From assembly GCF_940670765.1 (NCBI RefSeq), contig NZ_CALNVW010000049.1, positions 144,343 through 208,342 on the forward strand: a DNA stretch of 64,000 nt. Reading direction: 5' to 3'. Positions 24,631 to 33,066 of this stretch are shown here, piece by piece (positions within the stretch are counted from its first letter, which is position 1; each line of letters begins with the position of its first letter). This DNA comes from Streptomyces sp. A 4/2. GTDB lineage: Bacteria > Actinomycetota > Actinomycetes > Streptomycetales > Streptomycetaceae. Below the pieces are notes generated by a model. That model made no database searches and was not told the origin of the DNA. It saw nothing but the letters and a program-made list of their open reading frames with translations. The translations under genes and the position numbers were made by a program.

Positions 24631-25101
24631 GTGAAATTCCGTACTTCTGTGTGTCTCGCGGCCGTATCGGCAACGCTCGTTCTCGGCGCGGGAAGCGCGT
24701 TCGCGGCCCCGGCTCTCACCGCGAGCCAGGCCGGGACCGCCCGGGTCAGCACCGCGCGTCCCGCCAGCGACACCATCATTCGGCCGCGCGCCACCATCTG
24801 CAAGAACCAGGCGTGGACCTCGGGCAACGGCCGGGCCGTGCTCCGCATGCAGGAGGACGGCAACTTCGTTCTCTACAAGGACGGCCGCGCCGCCTGGCAG
24901 GCTCCCGGCACCTGGTCGCACGGCAACTGCGCGGTGTTCCAGGAGGACGGCAACTTCGTCGTCTACAACTCCGCCAACCAGCCCGTGTGGGCGGCCGGCA
25001 CCTGGCACAAGGGCGCCTACCTCGCCATTCAGGACGACGGCAACGTCGTCGTCTACAACAGCGCCCGTCAGCCGGTCTGGGCCACCAACACCGGTGACTA
25101 G
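24631..25101 (+). CDS. secreted B-type (bulb) mannose-lectin-like protein
   Basis: 156 residues with a signal peptide (KFRTSVCLAAVSATLVLGAG, then SAFAAP as a cleavage region). After a short linker comes one beta-prism lectin domain with three QxDxNxVxY mannose-binding motifs: QEDGNFVLY, QEDGNFVVY and QDDGNVVVY. Two Cys (ICKNQ, GNCAV) likely form the domain disulfide. GTG start with AAGGAG seven bases ahead. Such single-domain secreted lectins occur in streptomycetes with unknown roles; tandem forms elsewhere act as bacteriocins. It closes the accessory region and converges on the 5'-nucleotidase gene. Confidence 0.88.
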   Translation: MKFRTSVCLAAVSATLVLGAGSAFAAPALTASQAGTARVSTARPASDTIIRPRATICKNQAWTSGNGRAVLRMQEDGNFVLYKDGRAAWQAPGTWSHGNCAVFQEDGNFVVYNSANQPVWAAGTWHKGAYLAIQDDGNVVVYNSARQPVWATNTGD

Positions 25102-25156
25102 TTGAGCCGTTCCCGGTCCTGCGCGACGTGCTCCTGACACCGCGCGGGGCGGGAAA

Positions 25157-25186
25157 GGGGTGGCGGGCCGTTCGGCCCGCCACCCC
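25157..25186. terminator. bidirectional hairpin terminator
   Basis: GGGGTGGCGGGCC (25157-25169) pairs perfectly with its complement at 25174-25186, loop GTTC. It separates the lectin gene from the convergent 5'-nucleotidase gene. Confidence 0.85.
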
Positions 25187-25205
25187 GGTGCACCGTGGCT
25201 GTCTG

Positions 25206-27086
25206 CTACTTGACGATCGTGATCCGGTCCGTCGCCGACGGCGCGATCGGCGCGGACGCCGAGGAGTTCGCCGCCAGGTAGGCGTTGAAGACATCCAGGT
25301 CGGACGCGCCGACCAGCTTGTTCGTGCCCTGGCCGAGCGCCGCGAAGCCGTCGCCGCCGCCCGCGAGGAACTCGTTCATCGCGACGCGGTAGGTCGCGGC
25401 CGGGTCGATCGCCGTGCCGTTGAGCGCGACGGTGTTCGCGACGACGCGGTCGGCACCGGTCTTCGTCAGGTCGAGGGTGTAGGTGAGGCCCTTCGACACC
25501 TGGAGGATCTTCGGTGACTGCTCGTTGGCGCCGCTGACCTGCTGCTGGAGCGCGGTGATGAGCTGCGCGCCGGTCAGGTCGACGACGTTCATCATGTTGG
25601 TGAACGGCTGCACGGTGAACGCCTCGCCGTACGTCACCACCCCGTCGCCCTCACTGCCGCTCGCCTTGTAGACGAGGTCGGAGCGGATGCCGCCCGGGTT
25701 CATGAAGGCCAGCTGCGCGCCGCCCTTGTCGGCCGGGGCGAGGCCCGCGAGCTGCGCGTCGGCGATCAGGTCGCCGAGCGGGGTCTCGGGCGAGGTGTCG
25801 CCGCGGCCGTTGATGTCCGCCGAGATGAAGCCCTGCGGCTTGTCGGCGATCGGCGCGGCCAGCGCGTTCCAGCGGGAGATCAGCGAGGTGATGTCCTTCG
25901 CCTTGGGCTGGTCGCGGCTGACGATGTGGTTGACGGCCGTCGGGGCCTGTCCCGGCTTACCGGGCTTGCCCGCCTTGACCGCGGTGCGCACGATGTCGTT
26001 CGTCCTGAGGTCGTACGTCAGCGTACTGTCCGTGTACAGCCGCCCGAAGGACGCCGCCGAGGTCACCATGCGGGGGTTCCCCGCCGGGTCCGGGATGCTG
26101 CACACGTACGCCTGGTGGGTGTGGCCGGTGACCAGCGCGTCCACCTTCGGCGAGATGCCCTTGGCGATGTCGACGATCGGGCCGGAGATGCCGTCGCCCG
26201 CGCCGGGCGAGTCACAGTCGTAGTTGTACGAACTGCTGGCGGGCATGCCGCCCTCGTGGATCAGCGCCACGATCGACTTGACGCCCTGGCGGTCGAGTTC
26301 CTTGGCGTACTTGTTGATCGTCTCGATCTCGTCGTGGAACTTGAGCCCCTTGACGCCGTTCGCGGTGACGATGTTCGGCGTGCCCTCCAGCGTCACCCCG
26401 ATGAAGCCGATCTTGACGCCGTTCTTCTTCCAGACCGTGTACGGCTTGAGGATCGGCTTGCCGGTCTTCTCACTCGTCACGTTGGCAGCGAGGTAGGGGA
26501 AGTCCGCGCCCTTGAACTTCTTGCCCTTCTCGAAGCAGCCGTCGGTGGGGTGGCAGCCGCCGTTCTGCATCCGGGCCAGCTCGGTCGCGCCCTCGTCGAA
26601 CTCGTGGTTGCCGACGGAGGTGACATCGAGCTTGATGTCGTTGAGCGCCTCGATGGTCGGCTCGTCGTGGAAGAGCCCGGACAGCATCGGGCTGGCGCCG
26701 ATCATGTCGCCGCCCGCCGCGGTGATCGAGTACGGGTGACCCTTGCGGGCGGTCCGCAGCGAACTCGCCAGATACTCCGCGCCACCGGCCGGGATCGCCT
26801 TCACGGTCCCGTCGGGCTGCGTCTCGTTGACCGTGCCCGAGGAACCGGCGGGCGGCTCCAGGTTTCCGTGCAGGTCGTTGAAGGACAGCAACTGCACGTC
26901 GACCGTGGGGTCGGGCTTGGGCTCGTGCTGCCCGTGGTGGCCGTGCCCCGGCCCGTGCCCCGGACCGTGACCGTGGTCCTGCGCCGCGGCGGGCATCGCG
27001 GCGACGAGCGCACCGACGGTGGCGAGCCCGGCAGCGGCGGCGAGGATGCGCCGGGTGCCGCGGGTTCTGTGAGGTGTGGCTGACAT
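25206..27086 (-). CDS. secreted 5'-nucleotidase / bifunctional metallophosphatase
   Basis: 626 residues, UshA family. A Tat/Sec-like signal (RRILAAAAGLATVGALVAA) is followed by a His/Gly-rich run (HGHGPGHGPGHGHHGQH, residues about 38-54). The metallophosphatase domain shows FNDLHGNLEP, AGGDMIGASPM, GNHEFDEG and GHTHQAYVC; the C-terminal nucleotide-binding domain has NPGGIRSDL and the family-final ATYRVAMNEFLAGGGDGF. It releases phosphate from nucleotides outside the cell, fitting the phosphate genes further right. No LPXTG anchor, so probably free. I recall the S. coelicolor counterpart as phosphate-regulated, but only a weak CTCACCCTTCAC element is seen upstream. Confidence 0.93.
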   Translation of the reverse strand: MSATPHRTRGTRRILAAAAGLATVGALVAAMPAAAQDHGHGPGHGPGHGHHGQHEPKPDPTVDVQLLSFNDLHGNLEPPAGSSGTVNETQPDGTVKAIPAGGAEYLASSLRTARKGHPYSITAAGGDMIGASPMLSGLFHDEPTIEALNDIKLDVTSVGNHEFDEGATELARMQNGGCHPTDGCFEKGKKFKGADFPYLAANVTSEKTGKPILKPYTVWKKNGVKIGFIGVTLEGTPNIVTANGVKGLKFHDEIETINKYAKELDRQGVKSIVALIHEGGMPASSSYNYDCDSPGAGDGISGPIVDIAKGISPKVDALVTGHTHQAYVCSIPDPAGNPRMVTSAASFGRLYTDSTLTYDLRTNDIVRTAVKAGKPGKPGQAPTAVNHIVSRDQPKAKDITSLISRWNALAAPIADKPQGFISADINGRGDTSPETPLGDLIADAQLAGLAPADKGGAQLAFMNPGGIRSDLVYKASGSEGDGVVTYGEAFTVQPFTNMMNVVDLTGAQLITALQQQVSGANEQSPKILQVSKGLTYTLDLTKTGADRVVANTVALNGTAIDPAATYRVAMNEFLAGGGDGFAALGQGTNKLVGASDLDVFNAYLAANSSASAPIAPSATDRITIVK

Positions 27087-27240
27087 TCGTCCCCTTGTGA
27101 GTTCTGTGTGAAGGGTGAGGGGTGCGAGCGGCAGCCTAGGGTCAACGCGCGTAGCGCGACAGGGGGAACCGGGTTACGAGCTGGTTTCCGTTCGGGTCCT
27201 TGCGGGGATCCGAGCCGCCACCGCACCGGTACGGAACCGG

Positions 27241-27987
27241 TCAGGGGCGGCGGTTGTGGGTGCCCGGGGTGTAGCCGAAGGCGCGGCGGAAGACGTCGAT
27301 GAAAGCGCTGGTGGAGGACCAGCCGCAGTGGCGGGCGACCGAGGTCACCGGCACGTCGTCGGCCAGCATGCGCAGGGCGTAGTAGAGACGCAGCTGGGTG
27401 CGCCACTGAGGGAAGGTCATGCCCAGTTCCTGGCGGAAGAGGCGGCTGAGGGTGCGTTCGCCCGCTCCCGCCGTGGTGGCCAGGGCGGCCAGGGTGCGAG
27501 GGTCCGCGGGATTGTCGTGCAGGAGGTCGCAGACGGCCACGAGCCGGGGGTCGGTGGGGGCGGGCAACTGGACGGGTTCCTGCGGTGAGGCCCGCAGTTG
27601 GTCGAGGAGGACCGCGCGCAGGCGCAGCCGCTCGGGGGTGTCGTCGTGGGGGTCCCTGGTGAAGGCGAGGATCAGTTCGCGCAGCAGCGGGCCGACGGCG
27701 AGGACCGTGGGGGCGCCGAGGCCCAGGGGATTGGTGTCGGGGGGCAGGCCGAGCAGGTGCAGGGCGAGGTGGCCGTAGGCACGGTGGGCGTGCACACATC
27801 CGGCGGGGACCCAGATGGCCCGGGTACCGGGAGCGAACCAGGTACCGGCGTCGGTGGTGACGGCCAGGACACCGGAGCCCGCGTAGATGATCTGGTGCTC
27901 GTCGTGCCGGTGTGCGTCGATGCTCTCGCCGGGAGCCAGCGTCCGGGTGCAGGTGGTCGCTTCGGGAGTGTGGCGGATTTCCGGCAT
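27241..27987 (-). CDS. AraC family regulator with cupin sensor domain
   Basis: 248 residues. The N-terminal half is a cupin (DAHRHDEHQIIYAGSGVLAV and WVPAGCVHAHRAYG), the C-terminal half an AraC domain with two helix-turn-helices: ALATTAGAGERTLSRLFRQE and VTSVARHCGWSSTSAFIDVFRRAFGYTPG (second segment partly quoted by region). ATG at 27987 with AAGGTG eight bases ahead. It is divergent from an MFS transporter gene, 54 bp between starts, and almost certainly controls it. The same frame is open far upstream but only as an antisense shadow. Ligand unknown. Confidence 0.92.
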   Translation of the reverse strand: MPEIRHTPEATTCTRTLAPGESIDAHRHDEHQIIYAGSGVLAVTTDAGTWFAPGTRAIWVPAGCVHAHRAYGHLALHLLGLPPDTNPLGLGAPTVLAVGPLLRELILAFTRDPHDDTPERLRLRAVLLDQLRASPQEPVQLPAPTDPRLVAVCDLLHDNPADPRTLAALATTAGAGERTLSRLFRQELGMTFPQWRTQLRLYYALRMLADDVPVTSVARHCGWSSTSAFIDVFRRAFGYTPGTHNRRP

Positions 27988-28041
27988 AGGTTGGCACCTT
28001 AATGGAAGCGCGCCAGGACGTGCCCTGGCGACGATGGCACG

Positions 28042-29427
28042 GTGTCGACCAAAACGAACCAGACCGTGAACCGGACCGCCGACCGGACCGCACGCCCCGG
28101 GCCCATCACCCTGCTCTCCCTGGGGCACGCCTGCGTGGACATCTACCAGGGCGCGGTGGCGGCCCTGGTGCCGTTCTTCGTCTCCGAACGCGCCTACTCC
28201 TACGCCGCCGCGTCCGGCATCGTGCTGGCCGCGTCCCTGCTGTCCTCGGTGGTCCAGCCGCTGTTCGGGGCCCTCACCGACAAGTGGGCCATGCCGTGGC
28301 TGCTGCCGGTGAGCACGCTGGTGGGCGGTGCCGGGGTCGCCCTCGCCGGGGTCAGCGGCTCGTACCCCCTGACCCTGGTGGTCGTCGCGGTGTCCGGCAT
28401 CGGAATCGCCGCCTACCACCCGGAAGCCGCCCGCGTGGCACGGGGCGTCAGCCGTGGCAGCCACACCGCGATGGGCTGGTTCTCCCTCGGCGGCAACCTC
28501 GGCTTCGCCGCAGCGCCCCTGCTGGTCTGGGGCGTCATGGCCACCGGCGGTCTGCACGCCTCGCCCCTGCTGATCGTGCCCGCCCTCGCCGGTGCGGCGC
28601 TGTGCGTGGCCGCGCTGCGGGGCGTCAAGGCCTCGGCCCCGGCGACGGTGTCCACGCACGCGGACCGGGCCACCGGCCGGGACGACTGGGGGTCCTTCCT
28701 GAAACTGTCGGGGGCCATCGTGTGCCGCTCGATCGTCTTCGTCGGGCTCAGCGCGTTCATTTCGCTGTACGTGCGCCAGCGCACCGGAGGCGGCGAAGTC
28801 GCCGGTACGGCCGCGCTGTTCGTGCTCTACCTCGGTGGCGCGGTGGGCACCGTGGCCGGGGGGAAACTGGCCACCCGCCACGGCCGTGTCCCGGTCGTCC
28901 AGTGGTCCTACGCGCTGACCGTCCTCGCCGTGGCCGGTGTGGTCCTCGTTCCCGGCCCGCTCCTCTATGTGTGCGTCGCCCTCACCTCGGCCGGACTGTA
29001 TGTGCCCTTCTCCCTGCACATCACCCTCGGTCAGGACTACCTGCCCCGGCGCGTGGGCACCGCCAGCGGCGTCACCCTGGGCCTGGCCGTCAGCGTCGGC
29101 GGCGTCGCCAGCCCGGTCATCGGCGCCGTCGCCGACGCCACCTCCCTGCAGACCGCTCTCGCACCGCTGATCGCGCTGCCCGCGCTCGGCTCGCTGCTCC
29201 TGTTCACGCTCAAGGAGCCGGCGGGGCTCGAAGGGCCCACGGGGCTCGAAGGGCCCACGGGACTCGAAGGGCCCACAGGACTCGAAGGGCCCACAGGACT
29301 CGAAGGGCCCACAGGACTCGAAGGGCCCACAGGGCCCGCAGGACCAGGAGGGCCCGGAGCGGCTACCGGCGGGCCGTCGGCCTCCGCGCAGCCGGAACCC
29401 GCCGTGGACCCGACGATCCGCCCCTGA
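28042..29427 (+). CDS. MFS transporter, Fsr-like, with collagen-like C-terminal tail
   Basis: 461 residues with about twelve hydrophobic segments up to residue 390. The start LLSLGHACVDIYQGAVAALVP and the loop GALTDKW match the fosmidomycin-resistance (Fsr) branch of MFS drug exporters. After the last helix the chain ends in a cytoplasmic tail of six exact GLEGPT units and further Gly-Pro steps, a Gly-X-Y pattern as in collagen; this tail is not part of the family. GTG start. Divergent from the AraC regulator. Drug or aromatic compound export is the best guess. Confidence 0.9.
   Translation: MSTKTNQTVNRTADRTARPGPITLLSLGHACVDIYQGAVAALVPFFVSERAYSYAAASGIVLAASLLSSVVQPLFGALTDKWAMPWLLPVSTLVGGAGVALAGVSGSYPLTLVVVAVSGIGIAAYHPEAARVARGVSRGSHTAMGWFSLGGNLGFAAAPLLVWGVMATGGLHASPLLIVPALAGAALCVAALRGVKASAPATVSTHADRATGRDDWGSFLKLSGAIVCRSIVFVGLSAFISLYVRQRTGGGEVAGTAALFVLYLGGAVGTVAGGKLATRHGRVPVVQWSYALTVLAVAGVVLVPGPLLYVCVALTSAGLYVPFSLHITLGQDYLPRRVGTASGVTLGLAVSVGGVASPVIGAVADATSLQTALAPLIALPALGSLLLFTLKEPAGLEGPTGLEGPTGLEGPTGLEGPTGLEGPTGLEGPTGPAGPGGPGAATGGPSASAQPEPAVDPTIRP
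29224..29331 (+). repeat. six 18-bp tandem repeats inside the MFS gene
   Basis: Six units of 18 bp with core CTCGAAGGGCCCAC start at 29227, 29245, 29263, 29281, 29299 and 29317. They differ only by silent changes (GGGGCT, GGGACT, AGGACT) and encode GLEGPT each time. Unit copies in the second half are identical, which points to recent expansion. Confidence 0.95.
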
Positions 29428-29580
29428 GCACGGCTCCACGAACGCGTCACCCCGAGTCCGAACGCCCTTGAGTTCGCTCGCCCCTGGGTCCGCCCTCGTG
29501 GGAACCGGCCCGCCGCAAGTCCCCGGACGCCCGTCCCCGTACACCCGTCCCCTCGCGCCCGTCCCCGTACGCTCGTCCTC

Positions 29581-30510
29581 ATGACGAATGCGCCCGCAGT
29601 TCCCGCCTCCGGCCGGCAGATCCAGACCCTCGACACGCTCACCGCCGATCAGGAGCAGGCCGTTCGCGCGCTGCTCGCCGAGGCCGCCCGTACCGATGGA
29701 CAGCAGGCCGTCTCCGAGCAGGGGCGGCTTCAGCTGCGGGGCGGGCGGCGGGAGGGGGTGCAGCACTTCCTCGTCACCGTCGACGGCACCCTCACCGGGT
29801 ACGCCCAGCTGGAGGCCACCGACCCGGTCGAGGCGCCCGCCGCCGAGCTGGTCGTGCACCCCTCGCACCGTGGACAGGGGAACGGGCGCGCGCTCGGTTC
29901 CGCACTGATGGCGGCCTCCGGGCGGCGCCTGCGGGTGTGGGCGCACGGGGGGCACTCCGCCGCCCGCCATCTGGCGCAGGTCCTCGGGCTGGCCAAGTTC
30001 CGTGAACTTCGGCAGCTGCGGCGGCCGTTGGTGCCGCTGGACATTCCCGAGCCGGTGTACCCGGACGGGGTGACCGTCCGTACTTTCGTCCCCGGTCAGG
30101 ACGATGCCGCCTGGCTCGCCGTGAACGCCGCCGCCTTCGCCCACCACCCCGAACAGGGCGCCATGACCCAACGCGACCTGGACGACCGCAAGGCCGAGTC
30201 CTGGTTCGACCCGAAGGGGTTCTTCCTCGCGGTACGGGAGGAGGACGGCGAGGTCGTCGGCTTCCACTGGACCAAGGTGCACACCGACGAGCAGCTGGGC
30301 GAGGTGTACGTGGTCGGCATCCGCCCCGACGCGCAGGGCGGCGGCCTGGGCAAGGCACTCACCGCGACCGGGCTGCACCATCTCGCGTCGGAGGGGCTGC
30401 CGACGGCGATGCTGTACGTCGACGCCGACAACCCGGCTGCTCTCGCGGTGTACGAGCGGTTGGGGTTCGTGACGCACGAGGTGGATCTGATGTACCGGTC
30501 GGAGTCGTGA
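29581..30510 (+). CDS. mshD: mycothiol synthase
   Basis: 309 residues made of two GNAT domains, as in MshD, which acetylates the cysteine of Cys-GlcN-Ins to complete mycothiol. The N-terminal domain has the degenerate acetyl-CoA site HPSHRGQGNGRALGSAL; the active C-terminal domain has VVGIRPDAQGGGLGKALTA and ends LYVDADNPAALAVYERLGF. Length and both motifs match mycobacterial MshD. Starts ATG; a 150-bp gap separates it from the MFS gene, and a strong terminator follows. Mycothiol production agrees with an actinomycete host. Confidence 0.95.
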   Translation: MTNAPAVPASGRQIQTLDTLTADQEQAVRALLAEAARTDGQQAVSEQGRLQLRGGRREGVQHFLVTVDGTLTGYAQLEATDPVEAPAAELVVHPSHRGQGNGRALGSALMAASGRRLRVWAHGGHSAARHLAQVLGLAKFRELRQLRRPLVPLDIPEPVYPDGVTVRTFVPGQDDAAWLAVNAAAFAHHPEQGAMTQRDLDDRKAESWFDPKGFFLAVREEDGEVVGFHWTKVHTDEQLGEVYVVGIRPDAQGGGLGKALTATGLHHLASEGLPTAMLYVDADNPAALAVYERLGFVTHEVDLMYRSES

Positions 30511-30620
30511 CCGTGGGCGCACGTCGCCGGAGCAAGTAACCCGGGGCGCGCGTCACGGGGCGAGTGACCCGGGCGTGCGCGTCGAGGACCGAATGGCTCA
30601 CCGCACGCCGCTGGTTCACC

Positions 30621-30690
30621 GCGCACGGAAACGCCCTCCCCACGCCCTCCCCCTGCCTTGGCGCACTCGGGGGAGGGCGTTTCCGTGTGC
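30621..30690 (+). terminator. large hairpin terminator after mshD
   Basis: CACGGAAACGCCCTCCCC (30624-30641) pairs perfectly with its complement at 30670-30687; three further pairs, one G-U, extend it to 30621-30690. The loop is 28 bases. Confidence 0.85.
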
Positions 30691-30721
30691 GGTTGACAGC
30701 AGCCGCCGCCTTGCACCAAGC

Positions 30722-30743
30722 TTTCACTACTCAATTAGTGAAA
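30722..30743. promoter_or_regulatory. candidate GntR (YtrA-type) operator
   Basis: TTTCACTA-CTCAAT-TAGTGAAA is a perfect 8+8 inverted repeat with a 6-bp AT-rich centre. It lies 9 bp before the GntR start codon, overlapping the ribosome site, so binding would block the operon. Confidence 0.7.
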
Positions 30744-30752
30744 GGGGGGTGA

Positions 30753-31217
30753 GTGATCGAGTTCCGCATCGACCGCCGCAGTGGCGTCTCGACGTACCTC
30801 CAGATCGTCCAGCAGACCAAACAGGCCCTGCGCCTGGGCCTGTTGGTCCCCGGCGACCAGCTGCCGACCGCACGCGCCGTCGTCGAGGCCACCGCCATCA
30901 ATCCCAACACCGTCCTCAAGGCCTACCGGGAGCTGGAGCGCGAAGGCCTGGTCGAGGCCCGGCGGGGGATGGGCACCTTCGTCCGCAAGTCCCTCGGCAG
31001 GACCACCCCGGACGACCCGGCTCTGCGGGCCGAACTCACCGCGTGGGCGGCCCGAGCCCGTGCGGCCGGGCTGGAGAAGGACGACGCGGCGGCGCTCTGC
31101 GCATCCGTACTCGACGACTGCTTCGACGCCACCACCACCACAGCCACAGCCACAGCCACCGACGACAGCACCGGCACCAGAGCAGATGACCGCTCCAAGG
31201 GGGACGCACAGAAATGA
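30753..31217 (+). CDS. GntR family regulator, YtrA subfamily
   Basis: 154 residues. The N-terminal winged helix has YLQIVQQTKQALRLGLLVPGDQLPTARAVV in two parts and the recognition region INPNTVLKAYRELEREGLVEAR followed by GMGTFVRKS. Only a short helical C-terminal part follows (about 45 residues) before a Thr/Ala-rich tail, which marks the YtrA subfamily that controls ABC transporters. GTG start with AAGGGGGG upstream. Its TGA overlaps the ATG of the ABC ATPase (ATGA). Likely represses its own operon through the palindrome in its leader. Confidence 0.92.
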   Translation: MIEFRIDRRSGVSTYLQIVQQTKQALRLGLLVPGDQLPTARAVVEATAINPNTVLKAYRELEREGLVEARRGMGTFVRKSLGRTTPDDPALRAELTAWAARARAAGLEKDDAAALCASVLDDCFDATTTTATATATDDSTGTRADDRSKGDAQK

Positions 31218-32107
31218 CCGGCACCGCGATCGAGGCCACAGGCCTCGGCAAGACGTACGGCAGGCGGCGCGGCTGGGCGCTGCGGAACTGCTCCTTCCGG
31301 CTGCCCGCAGGCCGTGTCTGTGCGCTCGTCGGGCCCAACGGCGCGGGCAAGTCGACCCTCCTCGCCCACGCGGCGGGGCTGCTCCGGCCCACCGAGGGCG
31401 CCGTTCAGGTGCTCGGCCACACGCCCGGCGCCGCGCGTGAGCGGATCGCGTACGTCGCCCAGGACAAGCCGCTGATCGGGCAGTTGACCGTCGCCGACAC
31501 GCTGCGGCTGGGGCGCGAGCTGAACCCGGCCCGCTGGGACACGGCGACCGCCGAGCGGATCGTGGCGGGCGGCAAGCTGGACGGGGGCGCCACCGTGCGT
31601 ACGCTCTCCGGCGGCCAGCGCACCCGGGTCGCCCTCGCGCTCGCCCTGGGCAAGCGGCCCGAGCTGATGCTGCTCGACGAACCGATGGCCGACCTGGACC
31701 CGCTCGCCCGGCACGAGCTGATGGGCACCCTGATGTCCGAGGCCGCCGAACACGGCACGACGATCGTGATGTCCTCGCACGTCCTCGCCGAACTGGAAGG
31801 CGCCTGCGACTACTTGCTGCTGGTCGAGGGCGGCCGGATCCGGCTGGGCGGCGAGACCGACGACCTGCTGTCCGCCCATACGCTGCTGAGCGGACCGGTG
31901 GCCGAGCTGGCCCCGCACACGGTCATCGAATCGCGGACCACGGGCCGTCAGATGACCGCGCTGGTACGGCGGGACGGACCGGTCGCGGGCGACTGGCAGA
32001 GCATGGAACCCTCCCTGGAGGAGCTGCTGCTCGCGCACCTGCGGTCACCGGACGCGCCTCTTCTGCTCACCCCGAGCGCGGAGAACCGTACGGCGGTGAC
32101 GGCATGA
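31214..32107 (+). CDS. ABC transporter ATP-binding protein
   Basis: 297 residues. Walker A GPNGAGKST, signature LSGGQRTRV, Walker B LMLLDEPMADLDP and the H-loop SSHVLAE are all intact. The C-terminal extension (LSGPVAELAPHTVIE onwards) is typical of YtrB/CcmA-like exporters. It energises the two permeases encoded directly downstream; both overlaps are 4 bp. Probable export of a peptide, antibiotic or lipid. Confidence 0.93.
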   Translation: MTGTAIEATGLGKTYGRRRGWALRNCSFRLPAGRVCALVGPNGAGKSTLLAHAAGLLRPTEGAVQVLGHTPGAARERIAYVAQDKPLIGQLTVADTLRLGRELNPARWDTATAERIVAGGKLDGGATVRTLSGGQRTRVALALALGKRPELMLLDEPMADLDPLARHELMGTLMSEAAEHGTTIVMSSHVLAELEGACDYLLLVEGGRIRLGGETDDLLSAHTLLSGPVAELAPHTVIESRTTGRQMTALVRRDGPVAGDWQSMEPSLEELLLAHLRSPDAPLLLTPSAENRTAVTA

Positions 32108-33066
32108 GCGCGCTCGCCCCGAGCGGCCCGGCCTGGGTCGCGGTTCGGACGCACCGCAGGACCCTGTGGTGGGCGCTCGGACTCACCGTACTGGCGGTGG
32201 CGCTGCTGGTCGCCGTGCGGCTGTGGTCCACCCATCTCGCCGACGAGTTCGCCGGCAGCGGCTGCCCGATCCGGCTGTCGGACGGCACCTGCTCCGACAA
32301 CACCTGGTTCATCGCGAGCAGCGAATGGACCTACAGCCAGCTGATGGCGAAGGGCAGCGCGGTCATCGCCCTGCTGCCGTTCCTGGTCGCCGCGTTCGTC
32401 GCGGGACCGGTGGTCGGACGCGAAATGGAGTCCGGCACCTACCGGATGCTGTGGACGCAGTCCGTCTCCCCCGTCCGCTGGTTCGCGGTGAAGCTCGCCG
32501 TACCGGCCGCCATGGCCCTGGCGGGGTCGACGGTCCTGATCGGCGCCTACCGCTGGGCCTGGTCCACCGGTCCGGGCCACGGTGGACCAGGCATGGAGTG
32601 GTACGACATCGACGTCTACACCGCGATCGGCCCGGTCGGCATCGCCGCCACCGTGCTGGCCGTCCCCGTCGGCGCCCTGATCGGCCTGCTCGTCCGCCGC
32701 ACGGTCTCCGCCATGGTGAGCGGCATGTTCACCCTCGGGGTCCTGCTGTACGTGCCCGCCAACTTCCGTGGCAACTTCTGGACGACCCGCACCGTCACAG
32801 GAAGCCTCGCCGACGGCTACCCGCCGTACGACGGAATGGTGCTCGGCGACGGCGCGCTGACGTCGAGCGGTGCACAGGTGAGCGACCCGATGTGTGTGGA
32901 CGACAAGGCGTGCCTGACGGCCCATCACATCGTCGGCTACTACCGAACCTCCCAGCCCGCGTCGCACTTCTGGCAGCTCCAACTGGTGGAAACGGGCATC
33001 CTGCTGGCCCTGGCCGTCATCGCGGCGGCCCTCGTACTGCGCATCGTGAAGAGGACGACGGCATGA
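32104..33066 (+). CDS. ABC transporter permease, first of two paralogues
   Basis: 320 residues, about six hydrophobic segments. After a short start (MSALAPSGPAWVAVRTHRRT) the first helix is LWWALGLTVLAVALLVAV; a soluble loop with two Cys (SGCPIRLSDGTCSDN) faces outward between helices one and two. The stretch RMLWTQSVSPVRWFAVKL is shared almost word for word with the next gene, so the two arose by duplication. Start overlaps the ATPase stop by 4 bp. Confidence 0.88.
   Translation: MSALAPSGPAWVAVRTHRRTLWWALGLTVLAVALLVAVRLWSTHLADEFAGSGCPIRLSDGTCSDNTWFIASSEWTYSQLMAKGSAVIALLPFLVAAFVAGPVVGREMESGTYRMLWTQSVSPVRWFAVKLAVPAAMALAGSTVLIGAYRWAWSTGPGHGGPGMEWYDIDVYTAIGPVGIAATVLAVPVGALIGLLVRRTVSAMVSGMFTLGVLLYVPANFRGNFWTTRTVTGSLADGYPPYDGMVLGDGALTSSGAQVSDPMCVDDKACLTAHHIVGYYRTSQPASHFWQLQLVETGILLALAVIAAALVLRIVKRTTA

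Noticed and set aside
16305..25200. Integrative element with att sites
   Set aside because: No integrase, excisionase or visible repeat of the tRNA end; kept only as a synteny observation.
27241..30522. A 1093-codon open frame on the minus strand
   Set aside because: Only its last 248 codons are the AraC regulator. The rest is antisense to the MFS and mshD genes and lacks family features; GC-rich genomes produce such shadows.
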